From Prevotella sp. (GTDB taxonomy: Bacteria; Bacteroidota; Bacteroidia; Bacteroidales; Bacteroidaceae): a DNA stretch of 40,846 bases. Positions 25,858-33,972 of the stretch are shown here, piece by piece (the first letter of the stretch is position 1; each line of letters opens with the position of its first letter). A model generated the notes under the pieces. That model did not search any database and had not been told where the DNA came from. It saw nothing but the letters and a program-made list of their open reading frames with translations. Location of the stretch: positions 1 to 40,846 of the forward strand of contig JAFVHO010000094.1 in the NCBI GenBank assembly GCA_017474485.1, in the 5' to 3' direction. A program made the position numbers and the translations under genes.

Positions 25858-25878
25858 ACCCTTGTCGCTATTTGCCCA

Positions 25879-25886
25879 CAAAGGTA
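25879..25886 (-). promoter_or_regulatory. -7 box of feoAB
   Basis: Read leftward it is TACCTTTG, 21 bp upstream of the ATG at 25857. A weak inverted repeat CAGAA/TTCTG lies at 25904-25917. Confidence 0.5.
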
Positions 25887-25930
25887 CAAAAAAGAATCTA
25901 CATCAGAAAATATTCTGAACAAAATACCTA

Positions 25931-25951
25931 AAAATGATGACTTTAGTCATC
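25931..25951 (-). terminator. Intrinsic terminator overlapping the mtgA stop codon
   Basis: Read leftward it is GATGAC, loop TAAA, GTCATC, then A and five T. The left arm encodes the last two residues (Asp-Asp) of MtgA and the loop contains the stop codon. The stem is only 6 bp but perfect. Confidence 0.6.
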
Positions 25952-26653
25952 TTTTTCCTCTTCCTTCAAAGGTTTGACGTACTTCATCTCATGGAGAATA
26001 CGCTTCTGACGTTTCTTCATATAGTTGGAAGGATTGGCCGAGTTGAAACGCCGTGGATTAGGTAGCGTGGCAGCAATCAGTGCACACTGCTCACGAGTGA
26101 GTTCTTTGGCCGTGGTATTAAAATGCTGCTCGGCCACAGCGTCAGCACCATAGATGCCGTCACCCATTTCGATAGAGTTCAGGTACACCTCCATGATACG
26201 CTCCTTGCTCCACATCACCTCTATCAACGTGGTGAAATACACCTCAAAGCCCTTGCGCGTCCAAGAACGTCCAGGCCACAGGAATACGTTTTTAGCGGTC
26301 TGCTGGGAAATGGTCGATGCACCCATCTTCTGCTTCTCTGGATGCTTCATGTTACGCATGGCAGCATGCTCAATGGCTTTGAAATCAAAGCCGTGATGCT
26401 CCAGAAAATGGGCATCCTCCGAGGCCATTACCGCCAACGACAACGAGGGTGATATCTCTTCCAGCGGTACCCAATGATGATACCACTTGGTTTCCTCCCC
26501 CGCATTTATCTGCTGCGCCACTCGGATAAACATCAGGGGCGTAGCATATACCGGTAACCAACGCAGGGCTACAACAGAAAGGATAGTGGAGGCAAAGAAT
26601 GCCACCACTATCCATAATACGACTTTCTTAATTTTATTAAGAACCTTTTTCAA
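25943..26653 (-). CDS. mtgA: Monofunctional peptidoglycan glycosyltransferase
   Basis: A 236-residue GT51 enzyme with one N-terminal membrane anchor (about residues 12-33). Motif 1 is [14 protein letters not shown] with the catalytic Glu, followed by [23 protein letters not shown] and [20 protein letters not shown]. It polymerises lipid II into glycan strands and lacks a transpeptidase domain. The ATG lies 21 bp after the end of the OmpA-like gene, so the two are probably cotranscribed. The stop codon sits in a terminator hairpin. Confidence 0.95.
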   Translation of the reverse strand: MKKVLNKIKKVVLWIVVAFFASTILSVVALRWLPVYATPLMFIRVAQQINAGEETKWYHHWVPLEEISPSLSLAVMASEDAHFLEHHGFDFKAIEHAAMRNMKHPEKQKMGASTISQQTAKNVFLWPGRSWTRKGFEVYFTTLIEVMWSKERIMEVYLNSIEMGDGIYGADAVAEQHFNTTAKELTREQCALIAATLPNPRRFNSANPSNYMKKRQKRILHEMKYVKPLKEEEKDD

Positions 26654-26674
26654 TGTGTCTTCTTACGTGAGACA

Positions 26675-27334
26675 TTAGTTTGCCTGAGCATTGGCATTGT
26701 CAATCATCTGCTTAGAGGCATACATGTAAACCTCTACACGACGATTCAGCTTACGACCGTCCTCAGTAGAGTTGTCAGCAACGGGGTTCTTTGAGCCCTG
26801 ACCCTCTACGCGCTTGATGTTGTTCACACCCTGATTCTTCAGGCTGTTCTGAACAGACTTGGCACGATTGACAGACAGAGGATTGTTCACAGCGTCAGAA
26901 CCAGTGCTGTCAGTATGTCCGATAATGGCGATATCCATGTCGCTGTTCTCCTTCAGCACCTTGGCAATCTCAGCAATTGAAGTCTGAGAGGCAGCAGAGA
27001 GGTCGGCCTTACCAGTTGCAAACAGGATACCTGCATCGAACGAAACCTTCACAGCGTCCAGACCGTTGGTGTCCTTGACGGTTTCAACCTTGGCACCATC
27101 TACCTTCTGGGCAGCCTTCTTGGCCTTGTCCATACGGTTACCGATGATAGCACCAGCGCCAGCACCTACAGCACCACCAATGGCAGCACCAATAGCAGTG
27201 TTACCGGCAATATGACCAATGATACCACCTAATACAGCACCGCCACCAGCACCGATAGCAGCGCCCTTCTGGGTATTGTTACAAGCGAACAGCATACCCA
27301 CACACAGCAACAAAGATAAAATTTTTGTCTTCAT
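26675..27334 (-). CDS. OmpA family lipoprotein with glycine zipper
   Basis: A 219-residue protein with a lipoprotein signal peptide: the lipobox LFAC puts the lipidated Cys at residue 18. Residues about 24-68 are a glycine-zipper segment (GAAIGAGGGAVLGGIIG and repeats), as in YiaD-type proteins. The C-terminal about 115 residues are an OmpA peptidoglycan-binding domain with IIGHTDSTGS, NPLSVNRAKSV and RKLNRRVEVYM. It likely ties the outer membrane to peptidoglycan, which suits its pairing with mtgA. Confidence 0.92.
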   Translation of the reverse strand: MKTKILSLLLCVGMLFACNNTQKGAAIGAGGGAVLGGIIGHIAGNTAIGAAIGGAVGAGAGAIIGNRMDKAKKAAQKVDGAKVETVKDTNGLDAVKVSFDAGILFATGKADLSAASQTSIAEIAKVLKENSDMDIAIIGHTDSTGSDAVNNPLSVNRAKSVQNSLKNQGVNNIKRVEGQGSKNPVADNSTEDGRKLNRRVEVYMYASKQMIDNANAQAN

Positions 27335-27375
27335 AAATCTAAATGTTTTAATTAAAGAAAAATAATATTTGATTG

Positions 27376-27435
27376 CAAAGTTAGAAAATAATTATGAAAT
27401 ATGAAATAAAAATTATGAATTATTTTGTACCTTTG
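27376..27435. promoter_or_regulatory. Divergent promoter cassette, OmpA lipoprotein/proS
   Basis: Leftward -7 box at 27383-27376 (TAACTTTG), 8 bp, a 28-bp heptamer tract, 8 bp (TTATTTTG), rightward -7 box at 27428-27435 (TACCTTTG). The gap between the -7 boxes is 44 bp, the same as at 33162-33221 and 36462-36521. The rightward half (TTATTTTG then TAC, then TTTGCA) is nearly identical to that of the trmH promoter. Confidence 0.65.
27392..27419. repeat. Degenerate heptamer tract, TTATGAA type
   Basis: Four 7-bp units: TTATGAA first and last, with ATATGAA and ATAAAAA between. It fills the space between the two flanking 8-bp segments of the divergent promoters. Confidence 0.6.
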
Positions 27436-27465
27436 CAGCAAAATTTAAGAAAATCGACTAAAAAT

Positions 27466-28947
27466 ATGGCAAAAGAATTAAAAGATTTAACGAAAAGGGC
27501 TGATAATTACAGCCAATGGTACAACGATCTTGTCGTTAAAGCCGACCTCGCCGAGCAGAGTGCCGTGCGTGGTTGTATGGTTATTAAGCCCTATGGCTAT
27601 GCCATTTGGGAGAAGATGCAACAGCAGCTGGACAAGATGTTCAAGGAGACGGGTGCTCAGAATGCTTATTTCCCCCTGCTTATCCCCAAGTCTTTCCTTT
27701 CTCGTGAGGCCGAGCATGTTGAAGGCTTCGCCAAGGAGTGTGCCGTTGTCACCCACTATCGTCTGAAGGCTACCGAGGACAAGAGTGGCGTTGTCGTCGA
27801 CCCCACCGCCAAGCTCGAAGAAGAGCTGATTATCCGTCCTACCTCTGAGACGATTATCTGGAACACTTATAAGAACTGGATTCAGTCGTGGCGCGACCTG
27901 CCCCTGATGTGCAACCAGTGGTGTAACGTCATGCGTTGGGAGATGCGTACCCGTCCCTTCCTCCGCACTTCCGAGTTCCTGTGGCAGGAAGGCCATACCG
28001 CTCATGCCACCCGTGAGGAGGCCGAAGAGGAAGCCAAGAAGATGCTGCACGTCTATGCCAAGTTCGCCGAAGAGTGGATGGCTGTTCCCGTGCTGCAGGG
28101 TGTAAAGAGTGAGACCGAGCGTTTCGCCGGTGCCCTCGACACCTATACCATCGAGGCTATGATGCAGGACGGCAAGGCCCTGCAGAGCGGTACCTCACAC
28201 TTCCTTGGCCAGAACTTCGCCAAGGCTTTCGAGGTTACCTATTTAAATAAGGAGAACAAGCCCGAATACGTTTGGGCCACATCGTGGGGCGTCTCTACCC
28301 GACTCATCGGTGCCCTCATCATGACCCACTCTGACGACAATGGACTCGTCCTGCCGCCACGTCTCGCTCCTATACAGGTGGTCATCATTCCTATCGCCAC
28401 CAAGCCCGATCAGATGGAATTGGTCAACAAGGAAGTACAGCCCATCATCGAAAAGCTACGCAAGGCAGGCATCAGCGTCAAGTTCGACGATGCCGACAAC
28501 AAGCGCCCAGGCTTCAAGTTTGCCGACTACGAGCTGAAGGGTGTTCCCGTACGTCTCGTGCTGGGTGCCCGCGATTTGGAGAACGGCACCATCGAGGTCA
28601 TGCGTCGTGACACACTGGAGAAGGAAACCCGTCCTTTGGAGGGTATCGCCGAATATGTTGAGGGACTTTTGGACGACATCCAGAAGAACATCTTCGAGAA
28701 AGCCCGCAAGTATCGTGACGAGCACGTCTACGAGTGCGACAACTACGAGGAGTTCAAGGAGAAAGTCAAGGACGGCGGCTTCTTCCTCTGCCACTGGGAC
28801 GGCACTGCCGAGACCGAGGCCAAGATCAAGGAAGAGACACAGGCCACCATCCGTTGCGTACCCTTCGCCTACGAGCAGACGCCAGGTGTCGACATGGTCA
28901 GCGGCAAACCCGCCAAGCACCGTGTCATCATTGCCCGCAGCTACTAA
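27466..28947 (+). CDS. proS: Prolyl-tRNA synthetase (eukaryote/archaea-like type)
   Basis: A 493-residue class II synthetase from the ATG at 27466; the open frame continues upstream but contains the -7 box. The core shows motif 2 ([31 protein letters not shown] split over residues about 145-185), [17 protein letters not shown] and motif 3 ([28 protein letters not shown]). There is no editing insert of the bacterial long form, and the length fits the short ProS type used by Bacteroidota. It charges tRNA(Pro). A strong terminator follows. Confidence 0.96.
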   Translation: MAKELKDLTKRADNYSQWYNDLVVKADLAEQSAVRGCMVIKPYGYAIWEKMQQQLDKMFKETGAQNAYFPLLIPKSFLSREAEHVEGFAKECAVVTHYRLKATEDKSGVVVDPTAKLEEELIIRPTSETIIWNTYKNWIQSWRDLPLMCNQWCNVMRWEMRTRPFLRTSEFLWQEGHTAHATREEAEEEAKKMLHVYAKFAEEWMAVPVLQGVKSETERFAGALDTYTIEAMMQDGKALQSGTSHFLGQNFAKAFEVTYLNKENKPEYVWATSWGVSTRLIGALIMTHSDDNGLVLPPRLAPIQVVIIPIATKPDQMELVNKEVQPIIEKLRKAGISVKFDDADNKRPGFKFADYELKGVPVRLVLGARDLENGTIEVMRRDTLEKETRPLEGIAEYVEGLLDDIQKNIFEKARKYRDEHVYECDNYEEFKEKVKDGGFFLCHWDGTAETEAKIKEETQATIRCVPFAYEQTPGVDMVSGKPAKHRVIIARSY

Positions 28948-28985
28948 GTAACACGCATTTAATCAACAGCATGAAAGAAAAAAGC

Positions 28986-29015
28986 AGGCCGACACCCCTA
29001 TGTCGGCCTATTTTT
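28986..29015 (+). terminator. Bidirectional intrinsic terminator after proS
   Basis: AGGCCGACA (28986-28994), loop CCCCTA, TGTCGGCCT (29001-29009), then ATTTTTATAT. The A-rich sequence to the left gives a T-tract on the other strand, so it can also stop the convergent outer-membrane gene. Confidence 0.88.
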
Positions 29016-29036
29016 ATATCAAATCGTGCTATAGTT

Positions 29037-29648
29037 TTATAAGTCGCACTTATAGCCGACGGTTAGCATCAGGACACTATTGCGGATGCTACCTGGGGTG
29101 CGCCATCCATTGGAGAAGATGATGTCTTTGTTCATCTTTGTCAATCCTAAATGGTAGCGTAGTTCCAAGAACCAGAGGTCGCCATCGCTATCGGTTGTAA
29201 AGTTCCAGTTAAGTGCCAGTGGAGCCGAGAAGCTCACTCTCTTGAGCTCACTGGTATAACTGATGCCATTCATCCGTGCGCTAAGAATGAAATCGGGCTG
29301 AATACCTGCTTTCAGGGTAAAGGGGCCAGCACTGAGATTCACAAGGAGCGGCACGCTGAGAATGTCCATATACAGGTTTTTGTCGATAACCGAATAGCCC
29401 ACACCTTGGTAGGTGTTGGTCAGTCCGATGGACGGCGCAAACCAATCTGTTACGTTGTAGCCTATCTCTGCATTGACAGCCAGTGCAAATCGGCTCTTGG
29501 CATCCTCGATGTCGCCTACAAAAGTTGACATGCCCGCTCCTATCGAACCTGAAGTGAACCACTCGTCCTGCTTCGTCTGGGCATTCGTACTCATCCAGCT
29601 GCATAATGTAAGGATGGCAGCTGTCATCCATAGTTTCATGTGTTTCAT
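29037..29648 (-). CDS. Outer-membrane beta-barrel protein
   Basis: A 203-residue protein with a signal peptide (residues about 1-24, cut after TNAQ). The remainder is alternating beta-strand sequence, beginning with SGSIGAGMSTFVGD and ending in an aromatic-hydrophobic strand (VLMLTVGYKCDL), as in small porin-family barrels of Bacteroidota. Function is not evident. Its ATG follows the stop codon of the MBL hydrolase gene with no gap (TAA then ATG), which indicates coupling; an alternative ATG lies 9 bp downstream. Confidence 0.7.
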   Translation of the reverse strand: MKHMKLWMTAAILTLCSWMSTNAQTKQDEWFTSGSIGAGMSTFVGDIEDAKSRFALAVNAEIGYNVTDWFAPSIGLTNTYQGVGYSVIDKNLYMDILSVPLLVNLSAGPFTLKAGIQPDFILSARMNGISYTSELKRVSFSAPLALNWNFTTDSDGDLWFLELRYHLGLTKMNKDIIFSNGWRTPGSIRNSVLMLTVGYKCDL

Positions 29649-30452
29649 TTATTCCAATTCATAAGGACCTGTTGGCGAGTTGCGTTTCAACACTTCCAGT
29701 TGCAGGTCGGCACCAACCACGATACCATAGCTGCGGAGGACGCTTTCAACGGTTTTTCGTGCCAATTCGGGATGGTTGTTCTCTTCGCTGAGATGGCATA
29801 GCCAGACATATTTCAGGTTCTGACTCATGTTCTGGGCAAGGGCTTCACCACACGAACGGTTAGAGAGGTGGCCTGTATTGGAGAGGATGCGCTCTTTCAG
29901 AAATTGGGGATAGGGACCACTCACGACCATCTCCTCATCGTGATTGGCCTCAATGACCAAATGGTGTGCACGAGTGATAAAAGTCTTCATTTCATCGGTC
30001 ACCATACCTGCATCGGTTATCAGACAGAAATTGGTACCACCTGCCTCAATGAAGTAACCTACATTGTCGGTACTGTCATGAGGCACGGCAAAGGGCGTCA
30101 CCTGGAAGTCACCCAAGGTGATAGTTTGTCCCTTTTCTACGTAGCAGGCAAGTTCTTTAGAAACCTTTTTAGTAATGCAGTAGTTGCGATTAATGCCTAC
30201 ATGAACCTCACGCGTAGCATAGATAGGCAACGAGAAATCTGCACTGATGGAGCCCACCGACTTGATATGGTCGGCATGGTCGTGGGTCACCAACACATGG
30301 TGTACGTTCTGCAAACTCACGCCATACTCTTTGCAGTTTTTGCGCAGACCTCGCAGGCCTACGCCGATATCTATAATAAGTGCATCGGTTTCAGTGGCTA
30401 AATAATAGCAATTACCACTGCTGCCACTACCGAAAGATATGAATTTCAGCAT
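29649..30452 (-). CDS. Metallo-beta-lactamase fold hydrolase, YycJ/WalJ-like
   Basis: A 267-residue protein. The metal-binding signature is VTHDHADHI (residues about 55-63), with downstream His and Asp ligands in VPHDSTDNVGYF, ITDAGM and LSNTGHLSN. The N-terminus FISFGSGSSGNCYYL is typical of the YycJ (WalJ) group, exonuclease-like proteins. Members are proposed to act on nucleic acids; the substrate here is not known. It is the first gene of a two-gene operon with the beta-barrel protein. Confidence 0.87.
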   Translation of the reverse strand: MLKFISFGSGSSGNCYYLATETDALIIDIGVGLRGLRKNCKEYGVSLQNVHHVLVTHDHADHIKSVGSISADFSLPIYATREVHVGINRNYCITKKVSKELACYVEKGQTITLGDFQVTPFAVPHDSTDNVGYFIEAGGTNFCLITDAGMVTDEMKTFITRAHHLVIEANHDEEMVVSGPYPQFLKERILSNTGHLSNRSCGEALAQNMSQNLKYVWLCHLSEENNHPELARKTVESVLRSYGIVVGADLQLEVLKRNSPTGPYELE

Positions 30453-30471
30453 CTTTTTTCAAAAATTTCTG

Positions 30472-30479
30472 CAAAAGTA
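30472..30479 (-). promoter_or_regulatory. -7 box of the MBL hydrolase gene
   Basis: Read leftward it is TACTTTTG, 19 bp upstream of the ATG at 30452. It is divergent from the -7 box at 30503-30510 with a 23-bp gap and no heptamer array. Confidence 0.5.
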
Positions 30480-30502
30480 ATAAAAAGTAAGCAGTTTTTA
30501 CG

Positions 30503-30510
30503 TATCTTTG
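30503..30510 (+). promoter_or_regulatory. -7 box of the small lipoprotein gene
   Basis: TATCTTTG, 27 bp before the ATG at 30538. It overlaps the start of the longer open frame at 30508, arguing against that upstream start. Confidence 0.5.
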
Positions 30511-30537
30511 CAGAGATTTTTTAGTTATTTAATGATT

Positions 30538-30981
30538 ATGAAACAGCTTTTACTATTCATGACGGCTATTTTGCTGGCAGGATGTGACGGTGGAATGGAC
30601 GGTGACCAACAGGCACGTGAATCTGCGGGAGACTGGGCTGACGCCTATTTTAACTGCGACTTCAAGGATGCCAGTGAATATGTGACGCCAGAAAGCCAGA
30701 AGTGGTTGCAATATGCAGCATCTAACACTAGCGCAGATGAACTGAAACTATTGCAAGAGGCTGGCGGTGCGCAAGTGACAGTGGACGACGGATTTGACGA
30801 AGCTAACGACACCATGCGACTGGTGACACTGTACGTGACCAATAGCCTGAAGCCCTCAGTGCAAGGAAAAGCCGAACTTGTCAAGGACGGTACATTCAAA
30901 GTTATGGTGGTGAAGCGCGAGGTTGGTTGGCAGGTTAGAATGGCAGGCCTACCGCGAAATGAAAAGCAAAATCGCGACTAA
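30538..30981 (+). CDS. Small lipoprotein, NTF2-like fold possible
   Basis: The ATG at 30538 (or 30532) gives about 147 residues with a lipoprotein signal whose lipobox LLAGC is near residue 14. The mature part (AGDWADAYFNCDFKDASEYVTPESQKWL) resembles DUF4878/NTF2-like lipoproteins, with a helical start and later strands (GTFKVMVVKREVGWQVRM). The ligand is unknown. The 3' end overlaps the tamL gene tail to tail by 47 bp. Confidence 0.65.
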   Translation: MKQLLLFMTAILLAGCDGGMDGDQQARESAGDWADAYFNCDFKDASEYVTPESQKWLQYAASNTSADELKLLQEAGGAQVTVDDGFDEANDTMRLVTLYVTNSLKPSVQGKAELVKDGTFKVMVVKREVGWQVRMAGLPRNEKQNRD

Positions 30982-33154
30982 GTTTCGGATAGAGCAGCGG
31001 CAAGTGCTCCTTACGCGTCTCGTAAGCGGGATTGACAGCCTTCATACCCATATCGAAACGTACGATAAAATAATCGAAATTCAAGCGTAAGCCCAAACCA
31101 TAGCTGACAGCCAACTGTTTCCAGAACTCTGAGAACTTAAACACACCTCCCGGCTGGTCAGGATAGTCGCGTAGCGTCCAGATGTTACCGGCATCGACGA
31201 AGAGGGCACCACCAAACTTCCAGAATAGCTTGGCTCTGTACTCTACATTCATATCCAGCTTCATATCACCCGTCTGGTTGATGAAGTCTATGCGGCCATC
31301 AGTTCCCACAAACTTGCCAGGACCTAACGAACGTACACTCCAGCCACGCACGCTGTTGGCACCACCCGAGAAGTAACGTTTCTCGAAAGGCAAAATGGTA
31401 CTATTGCCGTAGGGATAGGCGATGCCTAGTCCGAAGTGGAACGCCAACTCATTATTATAGTCCAATTGGATGTTGCGCGTCAAATCAATATCACCCTTGG
31501 CATACTGGGCAAAAGCCAAATCCATAAACGTGTACTGCCCATCGGCATTCCGATGGAATCCCAATGCTTGAGCAGTGCCATAGAGCAGGTTACCTGCCGT
31601 TTCGGCCTTAGCCTTGATGGCTATACGACCGTTGTTATAGGTATAACCCACCCCAATCTTCATGATGAACAGGTTCTCGTAGTTATAGCGCAGGATAGCG
31701 TTGCGCGAGCTGGTATCATCCAGGTATTCGTTATAGAACGTCTCGCTGATCCAAGGCATTGAGATATAGTTCAAGTCAAGCAAATCAATCTGATAGCGGT
31801 CGTGGTGACGCGGATCGTTCCATTTATAGCGCCATGCCACAGAAAAGACCCTGCGACGGAATTCAGGACGGTTCTGCAAATCGTACAACAGCGACACCTC
31901 ACTGGTAGCGGTGGTGCGACGACGGAAACTACGAGCCAGGAAGGGTGCGATGAAACGGGGAAAATTCAGCTTCGTCTCTAAACTATACTCTATAAAGTCC
32001 TGCTGGGCATAACCCTCCAAACCTCTGATGGCTTCGTAGGCACCACGCAGTTCGATGGTCAATAGTTCGGAACCACGGAACAGGTTGCGGTTCTGGTAGG
32101 TCAGTGAGGCAGCAGCACCCAAATCGCCTGACGTATTCGTACCTTCAGGTTGGAAAGATAGAGTTGAAGGCTTATTGGTAGTGATAGCAATATCACAATC
32201 CAGTACAGGTTCCAAGGCATGTTCCGTAAAGGATATATTAGTATAGCGCACAGCTCCCAAACGTCCAAAATGATTATAAGTACTCTGCAACTGACGCGAC
32301 GAATAGTAATCGCCACTTTCCAAGAAAGTGTTATTACGTAGCACTTTAGGACGCAGGTGGATGACACTATCTTCCAGATTACCGCTTCTATAGGTAATTT
32401 CACCCATCGTATAACGCTGGTGAGGGACATCCCTAACCTGATTATTACGGAAACGGTGCAATACCAGCGTCAGGTCAATCCAATGTGTTCCTGCAATGGA
32501 ATCGGCCTTATATGAAATAAAGTCTTTATTAAAGTGGTAGTAGCCGTTCTGGGTTAGCTCGTTGACAATGCGCTTTCGCTCGCCGTCCAAATTCTCAGCA
32601 TTGAAACTCATGCCGCTGTGCAGTCCCCATGTGGTGGAATCGGCAGTATTCAGCAATTTGGCAATGGCTGTATCCTGAATATCGTAGGTGACGCGACGAA
32701 TCTGATAACGTTTGCCAGGATGCAGTAAGTAGGTGGTACGCAACTTCTTGCCCTTTACCTTCTGATTAATATCTACTGTGGCACGCAGATAGCCCAAATT
32801 CTGAAGGTTATCGCGCAGGCGGACGGCTGATTGAATGGTCTGTAACGAGTCATAAATCTGTGGTGGTTCGCCTATAGAACGCAGTGTACGGTTCAGCCAC
32901 CGCGTAGTGTCACGACCTGAGAGTGAATAGGTGTAGAGGGGTACTTTGATGAGTGAGAACCAGCGGGAATTACCACGCTGGCGCACATACGACTTGAGTT
33001 CTGTGGTATTGATGGCTCGTTCATTCACATCGCTCTTCACCTTAACCTTATCTAACAGCAGTTCCCCCTCGGCCACGTATTTCGTTTCCGAGCAGGATGC
33101 CAACAGCACCAGAAACGGTGCTACTAAGGCCGAAAAGATGATTCTCTCTCGCAT
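30935..33154 (-). CDS. tamL: TamL: BamA/TamA-family outer-membrane lipoprotein
   Basis: A 739-residue protein with a lipobox ending VLLASC (Cys21), unlike proteobacterial TamA, which is not a lipoprotein. POTRA-like repeats occupy about 30-330 (LQNLGYLRATVDI and NELTQNGYYHF). The C-terminal half is an Omp85 barrel with the conserved region RYFSGGANSVRGWSVRSLGPG (Arg-Gly-Trp loop) and a terminal strand ending in Phe (FHFAVGLPF). In Bacteroidota TamL works with TamB in envelope maintenance or lipid transfer; tamB is not in the window next to it. The -7 box ends 7 bp before the ATG. Confidence 0.9.
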   Translation of the reverse strand: MRERIIFSALVAPFLVLLASCSETKYVAEGELLLDKVKVKSDVNERAINTTELKSYVRQRGNSRWFSLIKVPLYTYSLSGRDTTRWLNRTLRSIGEPPQIYDSLQTIQSAVRLRDNLQNLGYLRATVDINQKVKGKKLRTTYLLHPGKRYQIRRVTYDIQDTAIAKLLNTADSTTWGLHSGMSFNAENLDGERKRIVNELTQNGYYHFNKDFISYKADSIAGTHWIDLTLVLHRFRNNQVRDVPHQRYTMGEITYRSGNLEDSVIHLRPKVLRNNTFLESGDYYSSRQLQSTYNHFGRLGAVRYTNISFTEHALEPVLDCDIAITTNKPSTLSFQPEGTNTSGDLGAAASLTYQNRNLFRGSELLTIELRGAYEAIRGLEGYAQQDFIEYSLETKLNFPRFIAPFLARSFRRRTTATSEVSLLYDLQNRPEFRRRVFSVAWRYKWNDPRHHDRYQIDLLDLNYISMPWISETFYNEYLDDTSSRNAILRYNYENLFIMKIGVGYTYNNGRIAIKAKAETAGNLLYGTAQALGFHRNADGQYTFMDLAFAQYAKGDIDLTRNIQLDYNNELAFHFGLGIAYPYGNSTILPFEKRYFSGGANSVRGWSVRSLGPGKFVGTDGRIDFINQTGDMKLDMNVEYRAKLFWKFGGALFVDAGNIWTLRDYPDQPGGVFKFSEFWKQLAVSYGLGLRLNFDYFIVRFDMGMKAVNPAYETRKEHLPLLYPKLSRDFAFHFAVGLPF

Positions 33155-33161
33155 TTTGTTG

Positions 33162-33221
33162 CAAAGGTACGAAATAATTGATAATTGACAACTGATAATT
33201 GATAATTATTTTGTACTTTTG
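33162..33221. promoter_or_regulatory. Divergent promoter cassette, tamL/trmH
   Basis: Leftward -7 box TACCTTTG (33169-33162), 8 bp, 28-bp heptamer array, 8 bp TTATTTTG, rightward -7 box TACTTTTG (33214-33221). The two -7 boxes are 44 bp apart. The outer arms are nearly complementary (GCAAAGGTAC on the left, GTACTTTTGC on the right), so the unit looks like an inverted-repeat cassette. Confidence 0.7.
33178..33205. repeat. Four heptamers, TTGATAA type
   Basis: Units 1 and 4 are TTGATAA, unit 2 TTGACAA and unit 3 CTGATAA. The array is centred between the two divergent -7 boxes with 8 bp on each side. Confidence 0.85.
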
Positions 33222-33243
33222 CACATAAATAATCATTCATCGT

Positions 33244-33972
33244 ATGTTAAGCAAGAACCAAATCAAGCTGATAAAGTCGTTGGAAACGAAGAAAAACCGC
33301 AAACGCGCGGGGTTGTTTGTGGCCGAGGGACCTAAGGTGGTAGGCGACCTGTTGCGTGCAGGCTATACGCCCCACTCTATCTTCAGTACCGTGTCACGTC
33401 CAGATGCCGAACTCATTACCAACGACGAGCTGCGTCGCATCAGCTTCCTGCAACATCCCCAAGAGGTGCTGGGCGTATTCCATATCCCCACACCCTCTCA
33501 TACATCAAAATTCAAACATCAAACATCAAACATCTCACTTGCTCTCGACGGCGTTCAAGACCCAGGCAATGTAGGTACCATTATCCGCATAGCCGACTGG
33601 TTTGGCATTACCCAAATATATTGTTCGCCCGATACGGCTGACGTCTATAATCCGAAAGTGGTCCAGGCCACGATGGGTAGTTTGGCACATGTCAGCATTA
33701 CCTATTGCGACATCGTTGCGTTGCTCAGCAAAGCCGATGTTCCCATCTATGGCACCCTGCTCGACGGACAGGACATCTACCAGCAGCCATTGTCCGAAAA
33801 CGGTATTATCGTGATGGGCAACGAGGGCAATGGCATCTCGCCTGAGGTACGCCAATTGGTAACCAACAAGCTATTGATTCCAAACTTTAACAAGAATTCA
33901 GAAACCGCTGAATCACTGAATGTTGCCATTGCAACAGCAATCACATTATCAGAATTTAAGCGAAGGTTTTAA
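33244..33972 (+). CDS. TrmH/SpoU family RNA 2'-O-methyltransferase
   Basis: A 242-residue protein with an N-terminal substrate-binding domain (NRKRAGLFVAEGPKVVGDLL) and a SPOUT domain with LALDGVQDPGNVGTIIRIADWF, IVMGNEGNGIS and SLNVAIATAITLSEF, the three TrmH motifs. The target RNA is unknown; RlmB-like 23S rRNA methylation is one option. Between the two domains (about residues 88-97) the coding sequence contains a 28-bp heptamer array that looks like an insertion in the linker. Start ATG at 33244. The 3' end overlaps maf by 17 bp, tail to tail. Confidence 0.9.
   Translation: MLSKNQIKLIKSLETKKNRKRAGLFVAEGPKVVGDLLRAGYTPHSIFSTVSRPDAELITNDELRRISFLQHPQEVLGVFHIPTPSHTSKFKHQTSNISLALDGVQDPGNVGTIIRIADWFGITQIYCSPDTADVYNPKVVQATMGSLAHVSITYCDIVALLSKADVPIYGTLLDGQDIYQQPLSENGIIVMGNEGNGISPEVRQLVTNKLLIPNFNKNSETAESLNVAIATAITLSEFKRRF
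33505..33532 (+). repeat. Four heptamers inside the trmH-like gene
   Basis: TCAAAAT followed by three perfect TCAAACA units code for part of the linker SKFKHQTSN between the two domains. The array is 28 bp, not a multiple of three, yet the frame continues. Confidence 0.8.

Noticed and set aside
25904..25917. Fur-type operator upstream of feoAB
   Set aside because: Only 5-bp arms CAGAA/TTCTG are present and they do not resemble a Fur box.
28456..28920. Antisense open frame of 154 codons inside proS
   Set aside because: Codon-bias shadow of proS; hydrophobic low-complexity translation without a start signal.
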